NCBI GenBank assembly: GCA_937139605.1
Contig: CAKZQG010000004.1
Coordinates: 1 to 64,000 of the forward strand
Source: an uncultured bacterium
GTDB lineage: Bacteria; DRYD01
Length of the DNA stretch: 64,000 bases
Direction: 5' to 3'
The notes under the pieces are model-generated. The model saw only the letters and a list, made by a program, of their open reading frames with translations. It searched no databases and had not been told where the DNA came from. The number at the start of each line of letters is the position of its first letter. Position 1 is the stretch's first letter. Shown one piece after another: positions 25,656 to 34,891 of the stretch. The position numbers and the translations under genes were made by a program.

Positions 25656-28600
25656 CTATTTACTTATGACGCTTTCTTGTCTATATAAAACAGGCACTAA
25701 AGTTATTACACTACCTGCTAATAAATTTACATCTATACTATTCAAATCAAAGAAAAATGTAGTATTTTTAACACCTTTTATATTAACATTACCACTATTA
25801 GTTATCTTAGTGTTTCCTACAATTAGATTTCCTTGAAACAATAAATTATTAGTAGTTCCAGTTTTAGCTTTTAGATTATTCCCCACGAATACCATACCTT
25901 GCAACTTCACATCCCTTTCACTAAACCCACTTGATGCTAATAAAGAGGAAGTTATACTAGGGCTATCTTTAAGATTATTTAGTGCACCGGAATAACTAGC
26001 TCGATTAGGATTATTACCGACAAAATTTTTATACAAAAATGGAAAATAATTTGAATTTGGTTGAGGATTATCAGAAATTGGTAAGTTATTATTCCATCCC
26101 TTTTGATTTAAAACATTTAAATAAGAATTATATAATCCATCTAACCTACCCTTAGCAAAATCTTTTGATTTTGTATAAACTCCATCTCTATTTGTAACAG
26201 TATCCCAAATCTTATTACTTCCAATAACATCTTCTATAATTTTGGGATCTTTTTGAAGAAAAGCTGTTGTTATCCATGCCAACTTTGCCATAGTAAAATT
26301 CTCACTACCATCATTAGCAGTACCATCAATAGAATCAAGTAATACTAAAGCAGCATCTTTATTCATTGTTAGAGTTGATGAGTAATTAGCTCCATTTCCG
26401 CTAACAATCAAAGTAACATCTGATGTACTATCGTCCTTTTTTTTTCCATATAATTTTATTGTATATCCATTTACATTGTAAAATATCAACAAATGGGAAT
26501 TAGTATAATCATCATATTGTGGATTTCCATCCCATAATCCATAACTAGAACTAGGGGGATTATTAGGATCTATATTTTTCCCTTTATATCTATATATTTG
26601 TCCATTTAATTTGTTATCTCCCCATTTACTATTTATAATAGCTTTATAATTATCTTTTATTTTAAATTTTATTTTAAATCTATTAGTACTCGAGTTAGCT
26701 CCCCACATAATATCAAAATTCAATACTTCTTCTTCCCCCCAAAAAGAACTAATTTCAGTTTCAGAATCCCATTTTTTGCGATCGAATAGATATTGAAAAG
26801 CAGTATTGTATTTATTATTACTAATTTGATTATTATTACCTTTTGTTATTCTTATATTAGGAGTATTATTTGTAGAACCAGTAGCCCAATTTACCAAAGA
26901 ATAAGCCAACATTTGATCAAACCAATTTAAATCCTGTATATTATAGCTAAGCGGATTTATATAAAGATCATTATCAACAATCAAAGCTAATTTATTATCA
27001 GAAGATTTCACTTGATCAAATCTTACCACCATAGAACCAGATTTTAAAGTATTAGTATCTAAAATTGATATATCATTACCATTATAATTTACCCATTTAT
27101 AAATAACGGTTCCAGTAGTAGGATCAGTAAAACCATATCTATAAGGATAAAAAGCATCGCCATTGTTGGTATAATCTACGGTATAATCTACTGCAAAAGC
27201 ATTACTAACTGTTGAAGGATTAGAAGGATCATCATTAAGGATAGCAAAAGTTCCTTGTCCCTTAATCACCCCATCAATAGCAACAACTAGGTTTTCACCA
27301 TACACAATAGAACCCTGATTACCTCCTAAAAATATTTGAACATTTTTATTAGCAAAATATTTCTCGGAATCGCTATCATTAACTTTTCCAAAGCTACTTA
27401 CAAAAAAGAAATTATTATTGCCAGTTGAGTCTGAAATTATTTTAACGTTATTATTTATTTTTATTTGATATTCATCTATATTTATATCATTTGGAAAAGA
27501 GTATCCTGGTGGTAAAGTCACACCTGGATTTATTCCATCACTAAGACTACTTACATTAATGCTATCTAAAGCATTTTGTACGTCTGTAATACTCATAGTA
27601 GAAGGAAAATAAACAACTTTCTTAGAATCTACAAATATATAATATCCAGCCGGCAAGGTTACATAATTATTAGGATCACTAAATTTACTTTTAACTAAAT
27701 TAGCTAAAGAATCCCTAATTTTGGAAGTATTAGCATTCTTATCTTTAAAAGAAACATCAGCTTTTATAGCACTTTCAACTGTATTTTCTCTACCTTGACC
27801 CAACAGAGAATTATTAGGATCTTGAGGATCGTTTATTTTTGTATAATTAGTACCGTCAAAAGATAATCCATTTCCACTATCCTGTTTTACAATTAACGAT
27901 CCATTTATAGGAGCATCTTGGTTATTAGTCAATTTAAAAAGGGTTTGTTTAGATGGATTATTTTGAGAATCCCTTAGTGTTATATTAAAATTTTTAGCAA
28001 TTAACTTATTAGTAGTAGCATTATCAGAAATAGAAAAAATATTATTTGTAGTATCAATAGTCATAGTTCCATTAGCATAAGCAGAAGCACTTAATAAGCC
28101 TCCATTAGTTAGTTTTTGATCAACATATCTAACTACATACCTATTAGTATTAGGAACTTTAGAATAACCCATTGCCATTAACAACACCGTATATTTATTA
28201 GCATTCCTATACCCATTTATACCCGTTATATCAACATCATTATTAGCATTATTAACTGACGTATACAGCGGATAACTAATACCACTAATATTTGGATAAT
28301 TTACATTATTACTAAAATTAAAATTTATTCTATTATTATTAAAATAATTAAAATTTATTCTATTATTATTAAAATAATTAAAATTTATTCTATTATTATT
28401 AAAATTAACAGCTACTGCATTAGCATCATCTTTTTTATAAGTATTAGAAGAACCAGTATTATTACCAAAGAAAAGAATAGCACCGCTATCTGTTAAATTC
28501 CTATTCCTCGGACTTATCACCAACGCCACCATAATTTTACTCGGAGAACCAACAACATTGAAATATCTATTAAAATTATTATTAATAGTTGAATCATTAC

Positions 28601-28955
28601 TTATTACAATTTTATCTTTCAAATTCAATACACATATCCTATAATTATTACTATTAATCCTTTTTACTATATTAGTATTATTATCAGCAGATAAACTACC
28701 TAAATTAACTCCATCAGAATTAATAGTTAGTAAGCTTGGTTGAGAAGCGATAATAAACGAAGCAATGTTAATCGCAGATTCCGCATTATTTATTGCCTCA
28801 TTTTCCGAATAAAAAGATTTCATATCAGCATAGTTAGCTCTCGTTAAAGCAAAAAGAGCTACTGACATCATTATCAACACTAACACAAAAAATAACGTAC
28901 TTATTAACAATATCCCCCGCTTATTAACTTTAACTCTATCTTTTAAATCATTCAT
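25656..28955 (-). CDS. Very large PilX-like pilin-type surface protein
   Basis: 1,099 residues from ATG 28955, chosen because GGAGGTGAT lies directly upstream. The N-terminus (KRGILLISTLFFVLVLIMMS) is a PilX/minor-pilin-type hydrophobic helix after a short basic leader, followed by AESAINIA-like residues common in PilX proteins. The rest is a long Asn/Ser/Asp/Gly-rich extracellular region, suggestive of beta structure. Near residue 200 three 10-residue repeats (NNNRINFNYF) are encoded by 30-bp direct repeats. It may be an adhesin-like pilus component. No other pil genes are adjacent; it is flanked by AAA/PDDEXK copies 2 and 3 and ends at a G-C terminator. Confidence 0.75.
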   Translation of the reverse strand: MNDLKDRVKVNKRGILLISTLFFVLVLIMMSVALFALTRANYADMKSFYSENEAINNAESAINIASFIIASQPSLLTINSDGVNLGSLSADNNTNIVKRINSNNYRICVLNLKDKIVISNDSTINNNFNRYFNVVGSPSKIMVALVISPRNRNLTDSGAILFFGNNTGSSNTYKKDDANAVAVNFNNNRINFNYFNNNRINFNYFNNNRINFNFSNNVNYPNISGISYPLYTSVNNANNDVDITGINGYRNANKYTVLLMAMGYSKVPNTNRYVVRYVDQKLTNGGLLSASAYANGTMTIDTTNNIFSISDNATTNKLIAKNFNITLRDSQNNPSKQTLFKLTNNQDAPINGSLIVKQDSGNGLSFDGTNYTKINDPQDPNNSLLGQGRENTVESAIKADVSFKDKNANTSKIRDSLANLVKSKFSDPNNYVTLPAGYYIFVDSKKVVYFPSTMSITDVQNALDSINVSSLSDGINPGVTLPPGYSFPNDINIDEYQIKINNNVKIISDSTGNNNFFFVSSFGKVNDSDSEKYFANKNVQIFLGGNQGSIVYGENLVVAIDGVIKGQGTFAILNDDPSNPSTVSNAFAVDYTVDYTNNGDAFYPYRYGFTDPTTGTVIYKWVNYNGNDISILDTNTLKSGSMVVRFDQVKSSDNKLALIVDNDLYINPLSYNIQDLNWFDQMLAYSLVNWATGSTNNTPNIRITKGNNNQISNNKYNTAFQYLFDRKKWDSETEISSFWGEEEVLNFDIMWGANSSTNRFKIKFKIKDNYKAIINSKWGDNKLNGQIYRYKGKNIDPNNPPSSSYGLWDGNPQYDDYTNSHLLIFYNVNGYTIKLYGKKKDDSTSDVTLIVSGNGANYSSTLTMNKDAALVLLDSIDGTANDGSENFTMAKLAWITTAFLQKDPKIIEDVIGSNKIWDTVTNRDGVYTKSKDFAKGRLDGLYNSYLNVLNQKGWNNNLPISDNPQPNSNYFPFLYKNFVGNNPNRASYSGALNNLKDSPSITSSLLASSGFSERDVKLQGMVFVGNNLKAKTGTTNNLLFQGNLIVGNTKITNSGNVNIKGVKNTTFFFDLNSIDVNLLAGSVITLVPVLYRQESVISK
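28321..28404. repeat. 30-bp tandem direct repeat inside the pilin-like gene
   Basis: Units 28321-28350 and 28351-28380 are identical, and a third unit (28381-28404) is 24 bases long before diverging. Each encodes about ten residues. Identity without synonymous drift points to recent slippage or expansion. Confidence 0.9.
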
Positions 28956-29070
28956 ATAATCACCTCCATTTATTATATTAAAAAAAAATCCCAAAAACTC
29001 CTACATACTTTTTTACAATTTTAAAATTTATATAACAATTTTAAAATCTATATAACAAATAGAAAAATAA

Positions 29071-30603
29071 CTAAGTCCCCTTCCTAATTACCTCATACTC
29101 AAAATTAACTAAATTTTTATTTACCTTATCAAACTCTATCCCTACTAAATATATCTTCTCATAATTCAGATATTTTCTATAGTACTCTTTTTCTTTAATT
29201 TGTTTCAAAGCTTTTCCTTTTTCTTCTTCTCTCTCTAGTACCTTAAACTCTATTACATATACCACCCTTTTATCCACTACTATTGTTAAATCTATTCTCC
29301 CCTTGGATGTATTATCCTCTATTACTACATTATATCCCGTTGCATATACTAATCCATATATCGCTGCTGCATATACATACTCGTTCTTTAACACCTCATA
29401 ACTTATTGTACTTATAAATATCTCTATCTGCTTTCTTATCTCTTCTATATTTTCTTTTTTAAATGCTAAGCTTATTAATGTTGTCTTATCTACTTGGTAA
29501 TCTCCTGTTATATAAAATAATATCTCACTATTAAATGATTTTCTTACCTCTTTATTCGGATAATCTAATGAATATAATACCTCCTCATTTTCATACTTAT
29601 ATTCTTCTTTTATTGTTAAATATCCAGTTTGGAACATCAACGCCTCTATACTTATATATTCTATGTCAAATTTCTCTAATATTTCACTTGTATAATATCT
29701 CTTATGCAAATATGGTAATTCAAAGTTTCTTTGTTTTATTATTTTAAATAAAAACTCTGTTCTTCCTGTCTCATACCAATAATTCCTTATCTCTTTCTTT
29801 CTTAAATATAATAACACATCAAACGGATTATATACTTTATTTGCTAAAAAATTATACCCATTATACCATTCCTTTACTTCTTCTATATTCACTCCTTCTA
29901 AATACTCCTTAAAATAATTCTCTAATTCTTCTTGGGTATACCCACATATATCTCCATACCTCTTATCTAATGATATATCCTCTAATTGATTTAATCCACT
30001 AAACAATGATACTTTCGCAAATTTACTTACTCCCGTTACTAACACAAATCTTATATACTCATCCATCCCTTTTAATACTGAATAAAATTCTTTTAATATT
30101 CTTCTTACTTCTTCTGCTTGTTTTTTGTCTTCTATTAGATCTAATATCGGCTTATCATATTCATCTATTAATACCACTACCTGCTTCTTATACTTCTTAT
30201 TCAATTCTATTATCAACTTTTTAAAATTTCCGGGGATATCTTTTTCTTTATCCATTTCTATTTCATACCTTGCATAATTTAACTCCAATTCCTCTTTTAT
30301 CCTCTCGTATATCTTTTTACCTTCTCTTATATCTACTGAAAAATCTATTTTAATAACTGGATACCTTTCTTCCCAATCCCATTTATCCTCTATATACAAT
30401 CCTTTAAATAGATCCCTTTTACCTTCATATATATATCTTATTGTTGATAATAATAAAGATTTCCCGAAGCGTCTAGGTCTGCTTAAAAATACATACTTTG
30501 AACTACTTACTAACTCGTATATATACTTCGTCTTATCTACATACACATAATTTCCCTTTACTAACTCTCTAAAATCACTTATTCCTATAGGCAATCTCTT
30601 CAT
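29071..30603 (-). CDS. AAA-ATPase / PD-(D/E)XK nuclease family protein, copy 3 (intact)
   Basis: 510 residues and the reference copy here. N-terminal AAA-like ATPase: RPRRFGKS (Walker A, residues 42-49) and VVVLIDEYDKP (Walker B, about 140-150). C-terminal PD-(D/E)XK-like domain: GRIDLTIVVDKRVVYVIEFK, with D...E-x-K spacing typical of the nuclease fold. The family is AAA-ATPase_like/PDDEXK_9 (formerly DUF1703); its biological role is unknown, with mobile-element or defence roles suspected. No palindromic element is inside. Its ATG overlaps the TGA of copy 4 (ATGA), so the two are translationally coupled. Confidence 0.92.
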   Translation of the reverse strand: MKRLPIGISDFRELVKGNYVYVDKTKYIYELVSSSKYVFLSRPRRFGKSLLLSTIRYIYEGKRDLFKGLYIEDKWDWEERYPVIKIDFSVDIREGKKIYERIKEELELNYARYEIEMDKEKDIPGNFKKLIIELNKKYKKQVVVLIDEYDKPILDLIEDKKQAEEVRRILKEFYSVLKGMDEYIRFVLVTGVSKFAKVSLFSGLNQLEDISLDKRYGDICGYTQEELENYFKEYLEGVNIEEVKEWYNGYNFLANKVYNPFDVLLYLRKKEIRNYWYETGRTEFLFKIIKQRNFELPYLHKRYYTSEILEKFDIEYISIEALMFQTGYLTIKEEYKYENEEVLYSLDYPNKEVRKSFNSEILFYITGDYQVDKTTLISLAFKKENIEEIRKQIEIFISTISYEVLKNEYVYAAAIYGLVYATGYNVVIEDNTSKGRIDLTIVVDKRVVYVIEFKVLEREEEKGKALKQIKEKEYYRKYLNYEKIYLVGIEFDKVNKNLVNFEYEVIRKGT

Positions 30604-30785
30604 TTTCCAACACCACCTATTACTTCATACTCAAAATTAACTAACTCCTTTTTTACCTTATCAAACTCTATCCCCACTAAGTAAATTTTTTCATAATTTA
30701 AATATTTTTTAAAGTACTCTTTTTCTTTTATCTGCTTTAATGCTTTCCCTTTTTCTTTTTGATTCTCTAACACCTTAAACTCCAT

Positions 30786-30810
30786 TATAACGAAAGTTAT
30801 ATGAAATATA
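30786..30810 (+). repeat. Palindromic element E5 (minimal form, copy 4)
   Basis: TATAAC-GAAA-GTTATA plus TGAAATATA, at the same codon position as E2 in copy 2 and in frame. Confidence 0.8.
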
Positions 30811-31214
30811 TATACTACTTTTTTATCCACTACTATTGTTAAATCTATTCTTCCTTTTGATGTATTGTCTTCTATTATCGCATTATATCCTGTAGAATAT
30901 ATTAGCCCATATACTGCTGCAGAATAAACATATTCATTCTTTAACACCTCATAACTTATTGTACTTATAAATATCTCTATCTGCTTCTTTATCTCTTCTA
31001 CCTCTTCTTTTATTAATGCTAATTCTAATGGCTTTGTTATATATTGTTTATAATCTCTCGTTATATAAAACAATAACTCATTGTTAAATGCTTCTCTTAC
31101 TTCTCTATTTGGATAATCTAATGTATACAAAACCTCTTCATTTTCATATTTATACTCTTCTTTTATAGTTAAATACCCAATTTGAAGCATTAATGCTTCT
31201 ATGCTTATATATTC

Positions 31215-31252
31215 TATAACGAGAGATGTATTCTCGAAGTTATATGATAATA
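31215..31252 (+). repeat. Palindromic element E6 (copy 4)
   Basis: TATAAC, inner stem GAGA/TCTC, GTTATA and tail TGATAATA. It adds about 12 in-frame residues (LSYNFENTSLVI) between KFD and IEYISIE relative to copy 3. Confidence 0.8.
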
Positions 31253-31450
31253 TGTCAAATTTCTCTAATATTTCACTTGTGTAATACCTCTTATACAAAT
31301 ATGGTAAATCAAAGTTCTTTTGTTTTATTATTTTAAATAAAAACTCCGTTCTCCCTGTCTCATACCAATAGTTCCTTATTTCCTTCTTATCTAAATATAA
31401 CAACATATCAAATGGATTATATACTTTATTGCCTAAAAAATTATATCCGT

Positions 31451-31522
31451 TATAACGAAGGCAGTATGCGTGAGTTATATGAAATATAACGAACACAGTA
31501 TGTGTGAGTTATATGAAATATA
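31451..31522 (+). repeat. Tandem pair of palindromic elements E7a/E7b (copy 4)
   Basis: Same site as E3a/E3b. The first unit has AGGCA-GTA-TGCGT (one mismatch from a C to G change) and is one base shorter; the second is ACACA-GTA-TGTGT as in E3b. The combined insert is 68 nt, so it shifts frame, unlike the 69-nt pair of copy 2. Confidence 0.85.
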
Positions 31523-31660
31523 CCACTCCTTTACCTCTTCTATATTTACTCCTTCTAAATACTCCTTAAAATAATTCTCTAATTCCTCTTGGGTATACCC
31601 ACATATATCTCCATACCTCTTATCTAATGATATATCCTCTAATTGATTTAATCCACTAAA

Positions 31661-31696
31661 TATTTTCATATAACTTCGGTATACTACCTCGTTATA
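31661..31696 (-). repeat. Palindromic element E8 (copy 4)
   Basis: Read on the minus strand: TATAAC, inner stem GGTA-GTA-TACC, GTTATA, tail TGAAAATA. Its orientation is opposite to E2-E7 and matches E1. It lies in the KVSLFSG codons, with no counterpart in copy 2. Confidence 0.8.
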
Positions 31697-32405
31697 GTGA
31701 TACTTTTGCAAATTTTTAAACCCCTGTTACTATCACAAACTTTATATATTCATCTATTCCTTTTAATACTGAATAAAATTCTTTTAATGTTTTTCTTACT
31801 TCTTCTGCTTGTTTCTTATCTTCTATTACATCTAATATCGGCTTATCATATTCATCTATTAACACTACTACCTGTTTTTTATATTTCTCATTTAATTGCA
31901 TTACTAATTCTTCTAACAGATATCCCCCATCTTCTTCTTTTTTCCCCATTTTTATTTCATACTTCTTATAATTCTTTTTTAATTCATAATATATCTTCTT
32001 CTTTAATTCTTCTTTATTTTCTATATCCTTTGCAAAATTTATCTTTATTACAGGATATTTTTCATTCCAATCCCATTTATTTTCTATGTATAATCCTTTA
32101 AATAATTCTCTTTGACCTTCATGTAAATATTCTATTGTAGATAATAACAGTGATTTTCCAAAACGTTTTGGCCTACTTAAAAATATATATCCTCCATTAC
32201 TTATCAACTCATATATATACTTTGTTTTATCAACATATATATAATTATTTGTTATTAATTTCTTAAAATCACTAATACCAATTGGTAATTTCTTCATAAA
32301 AAACCCCTCTTTTAAATAATTAATTTCTAAATTAATATTTAAATTAAATAAAAACAAAACCCTGTTTTTAAAAATTTCAGAAACTTTAATTTATAGAGAA
32401 ATACA

Positions 32406-33179
32406 TTATAATCTTTTATAAAATTTAGTTTTAGCAAAAAGTATAATGATACCAAAGCTAAACATAAAAGCAGCAAAAATTTGACCAATATTAAAATAAA
32501 AAATAACAGGAGTACCTTCCCTATAAAACTCAACAAAAAACCTAATTAATCCATATAACATAAAAAATAAAGCAGAAATCTTACCTTTATTATTATCTAA
32601 TTCATTATTTTTTATTAATTTATTAAAATAAAAATAAATAATAAAAAAAGCGACCAAATTCAAAAGAGATTCCATAAGTTGTGTGGGATATCTAACAGCA
32701 TTATGTAAATATATTCCATATTCGCAATTACAAACTTTTCCATAGCAACAACCCGCCAATAAACACCCAATTCTACCAATAAATATACTAAAAGGAGCAA
32801 CTATAGAAAAATTATCTAACAAACTCCAAAAATTTATTTTAAAATAACGAGATATAAAAACTAAAGAAATAGTAGAAAAAATAATAGCCCCTTGAATAGC
32901 TAAACCTGCATAAAAAAAAGCTATAAACAAATTACTAAAAAATTCCAATAAATTTCCTTTATAATATTCATAAAAATGACTAAAAATATACCCTATTTTT
33001 CCTCCGACTATTAAAGCAATAATATTAATAACAAATATCCTAAAAGCTAATTCAGCATCTATTTTAAAATATTTTGAAAACTTAATAAACAAATACAAAG
33101 AAACCAATAAATCTAAAGCCAAAATAGTACCATAAGAATATACTGTAAAATCCCCTATCTTAAATAATACAGGATACAT
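32406..33179 (-). CDS. lgt: Prolipoprotein diacylglyceryl transferase
   Basis: 257 residues, multi-pass membrane enzyme. The Lgt signature IGRIGCLLAGCCYG is present with RYPTQLMESLLNL after it, and GGKIGYIFSHFYEYY (H-containing loop) before it. It transfers diacylglycerol from phosphatidylglycerol to the lipobox Cys of prolipoproteins such as the 14395-15933 product. It sits just upstream of copy 4 on the same strand. Confidence 0.94.
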   Translation of the reverse strand: MYPVLFKIGDFTVYSYGTILALDLLVSLYLFIKFSKYFKIDAELAFRIFVINIIALIVGGKIGYIFSHFYEYYKGNLLEFFSNLFIAFFYAGLAIQGAIIFSTISLVFISRYFKINFWSLLDNFSIVAPFSIFIGRIGCLLAGCCYGKVCNCEYGIYLHNAVRYPTQLMESLLNLVAFFIIYFYFNKLIKNNELDNNKGKISALFFMLYGLIRFFVEFYREGTPVIFYFNIGQIFAAFMFSFGIIILFAKTKFYKRL

Positions 33180-33231
33180 TTAATTTAAAACTTGATTAAT
33201 TTTATAATATATTTTAAATTAAGTATATTCC

Positions 33232-34803
33232 TCAATCTGTTTGAGTTAAATATTTATCATGTTTTTGGTCTTTAAAGTATTTATTAACCTTAGATTTAGA
33301 TAGTAGTTCTTTATTAACTATATAAGTTATTTGAGATTCAGAAGGCTCAATTCTTTTAATAGTTTCTATTAATATACCATTATCTTTTAATTTTTCAATG
33401 ATTTTATCTAAATCTTTACACCAGTTTTTAGCTACTTCAAAATCCATTTGTCTTTCATAATCTGTTAAATTATCAATATCTTTTTGAGTTTCAAAAACCT
33501 TAACTAATCTAAGAGAAAGCTTCCCCTCACTAAATTTAGCTTGCACTTTATAATTTGAACCATAAATAGTATCTATATAAATAACCTCACCTTTATAAAA
33601 CTTTTCAATTAATTCCTGCTCAATTACAGAATAACCAATATCTCTTAAAATATCATTTAATCTAAATTTAAGAGTATCTTTTATATATTCCAATTCTATG
33701 CTTTTTTCTATTAAGGAAACTGTATCTAAAAATTCTTTTTCTATATCCAATGCTTCCTGTTTTGTAATATATTTTTGATTTAAAATATCAGTTAATTTAG
33801 TTTTGATTTTCTCAAAAATAGCTTCATAATAAGGATAATATTTTTTAAAATTAATATCAGTTTTATAAACATTTTCCAAACTATCTAATATATTTAAATA
33901 TCCTTGAATTCTTTCTTTATAAGCATCTGTGTAAATAATATTATTTAATAAATTATAATATTCTAACGAGATTTGATCTTTTATTAACGTTAAATTATTA
34001 ATATCTTGAATATCATCAAGATTATCTAATTTAGTTTTTATTTCATAAGAATCATCTAATTGTTTTATTTTTTGAATAAAGTTATCAATGTGTTTTAGTA
34101 ATTGTTTTTTTTGTTCTTCTTGATAAAATTCTTTTTTAAGATTATCAACAGCTACAATTTCCACTTTAGAAATATTTTTAATTAATTCTTGCTCTTTTAA
34201 TTTATAAGTAATTTCTAATCCAATTTTTTCAATATCTTCTGATAACTTTTCCAATTCATAAAGATTACAAGATTTTAAATCCTTGTTTAAAATATTACTT
34301 AAATTAATATTTTTATCAATTTTTTTTAGATCATTAATTTTTTCTTGAACTTGATTAAATATATTTTGATATTGAGTTAAATAAACTTGATTTTGAGATT
34401 TAAGATCATTGAAAATGTTAGTAATATTTTTAACAGAATTTTGTAAAGTTTGAAGATAATCTAATTCAGATAAATTACTAAAAATATCAGAATTAACAAG
34501 ATTATCTATTTCATTTAATAATCTATTTTTTTGATTTTCTAATTCTTGCACTACATTCATATTGCTAACTATTTGTCTTAGTTGTATCAATTGACTTTTG
34601 ATAATATTTCTAGCATTTTGGACATAATCATTAATGGTATTACATTGTGTAGAAAATAATTCATTAATTATTTGAGATTCATTTTTATATGAAGAAATAT
34701 TATAGATAGCAGTAGAAGCACCAGTACAAGCAGAAATTAACCCTGCACTAGAAGCTAAAATTCCCCCTAATAAAAATAACGCACCTATTGAAACTATACT
34801 CAT
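33232..34803 (-). CDS. Large coiled-coil protein with N-terminal membrane segment
   Basis: 523 residues, not recognised. A small-residue-rich hydrophobic N-terminus (VSIGALFLLGGILASSAGLI) could be a signal or transmembrane helix. About 400 residues of coiled coil follow, rich in N, K, E, L and I, then a C-terminal globular part (about 400-523) with VIYIDTIYGSNYKVQAKF. No known domain was identified. Confidence 0.6.
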   Translation of the reverse strand: MSIVSIGALFLLGGILASSAGLISACTGASTAIYNISSYKNESQIINELFSTQCNTINDYVQNARNIIKSQLIQLRQIVSNMNVVQELENQKNRLLNEIDNLVNSDIFSNLSELDYLQTLQNSVKNITNIFNDLKSQNQVYLTQYQNIFNQVQEKINDLKKIDKNINLSNILNKDLKSCNLYELEKLSEDIEKIGLEITYKLKEQELIKNISKVEIVAVDNLKKEFYQEEQKKQLLKHIDNFIQKIKQLDDSYEIKTKLDNLDDIQDINNLTLIKDQISLEYYNLLNNIIYTDAYKERIQGYLNILDSLENVYKTDINFKKYYPYYEAIFEKIKTKLTDILNQKYITKQEALDIEKEFLDTVSLIEKSIELEYIKDTLKFRLNDILRDIGYSVIEQELIEKFYKGEVIYIDTIYGSNYKVQAKFSEGKLSLRLVKVFETQKDIDNLTDYERQMDFEVAKNWCKDLDKIIEKLKDNGILIETIKRIEPSESQITYIVNKELLSKSKVNKYFKDQKHDKYLTQTD

Positions 34804-34891
34804 TTCTTAACAAAAAAATATTTCATAAAATAATAATTGAACTACCTACCTTCATATATTAAAAATAATATACTTTTTAGTTAAATATTAA

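Larger units (their letters stand above)
30600..32297 (-). pseudogene. AAA-ATPase / PD-(D/E)XK family gene, copy 4, disrupted
   Basis: The full span runs from ATG 32297 to TGA 30600, paralogous to 29071-30603. The N-terminal part is open to about 31716 and carries RPKRFGKS and VVVLIDEYDKP. It then hits a TAA where the paralogues encode SKF, a point-type lesion independent of the inserts. Palindromic elements follow at 31661-31696, 31451-31522 (tandem), 31215-31252 and 30786-30810. The 31215 and 30786 inserts keep frame; the other two do not. The tandem pair and the 30786 insert sit at exactly the same gene positions as in copy 2, so copies 2 and 4 share recent ancestry or underwent gene conversion. 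Confidence 0.8.

Noticed and set aside
28321-28404. CRISPR-like repeats
   Set aside because: They are contiguous 30-bp repeats in a reading frame without spacers.
31697-32101. Plus-strand Leu/Ile-rich ORF of 134 residues over copy 4
   Set aside because: It is the reverse of the AAA/PDDEXK coding strand; similar shadows lie over copies 2 and 3.
32339-32536. Minus-strand 65-residue hydrophobic ORF
   Set aside because: It overlaps the end of lgt in another frame and has no separate ribosome binding site.
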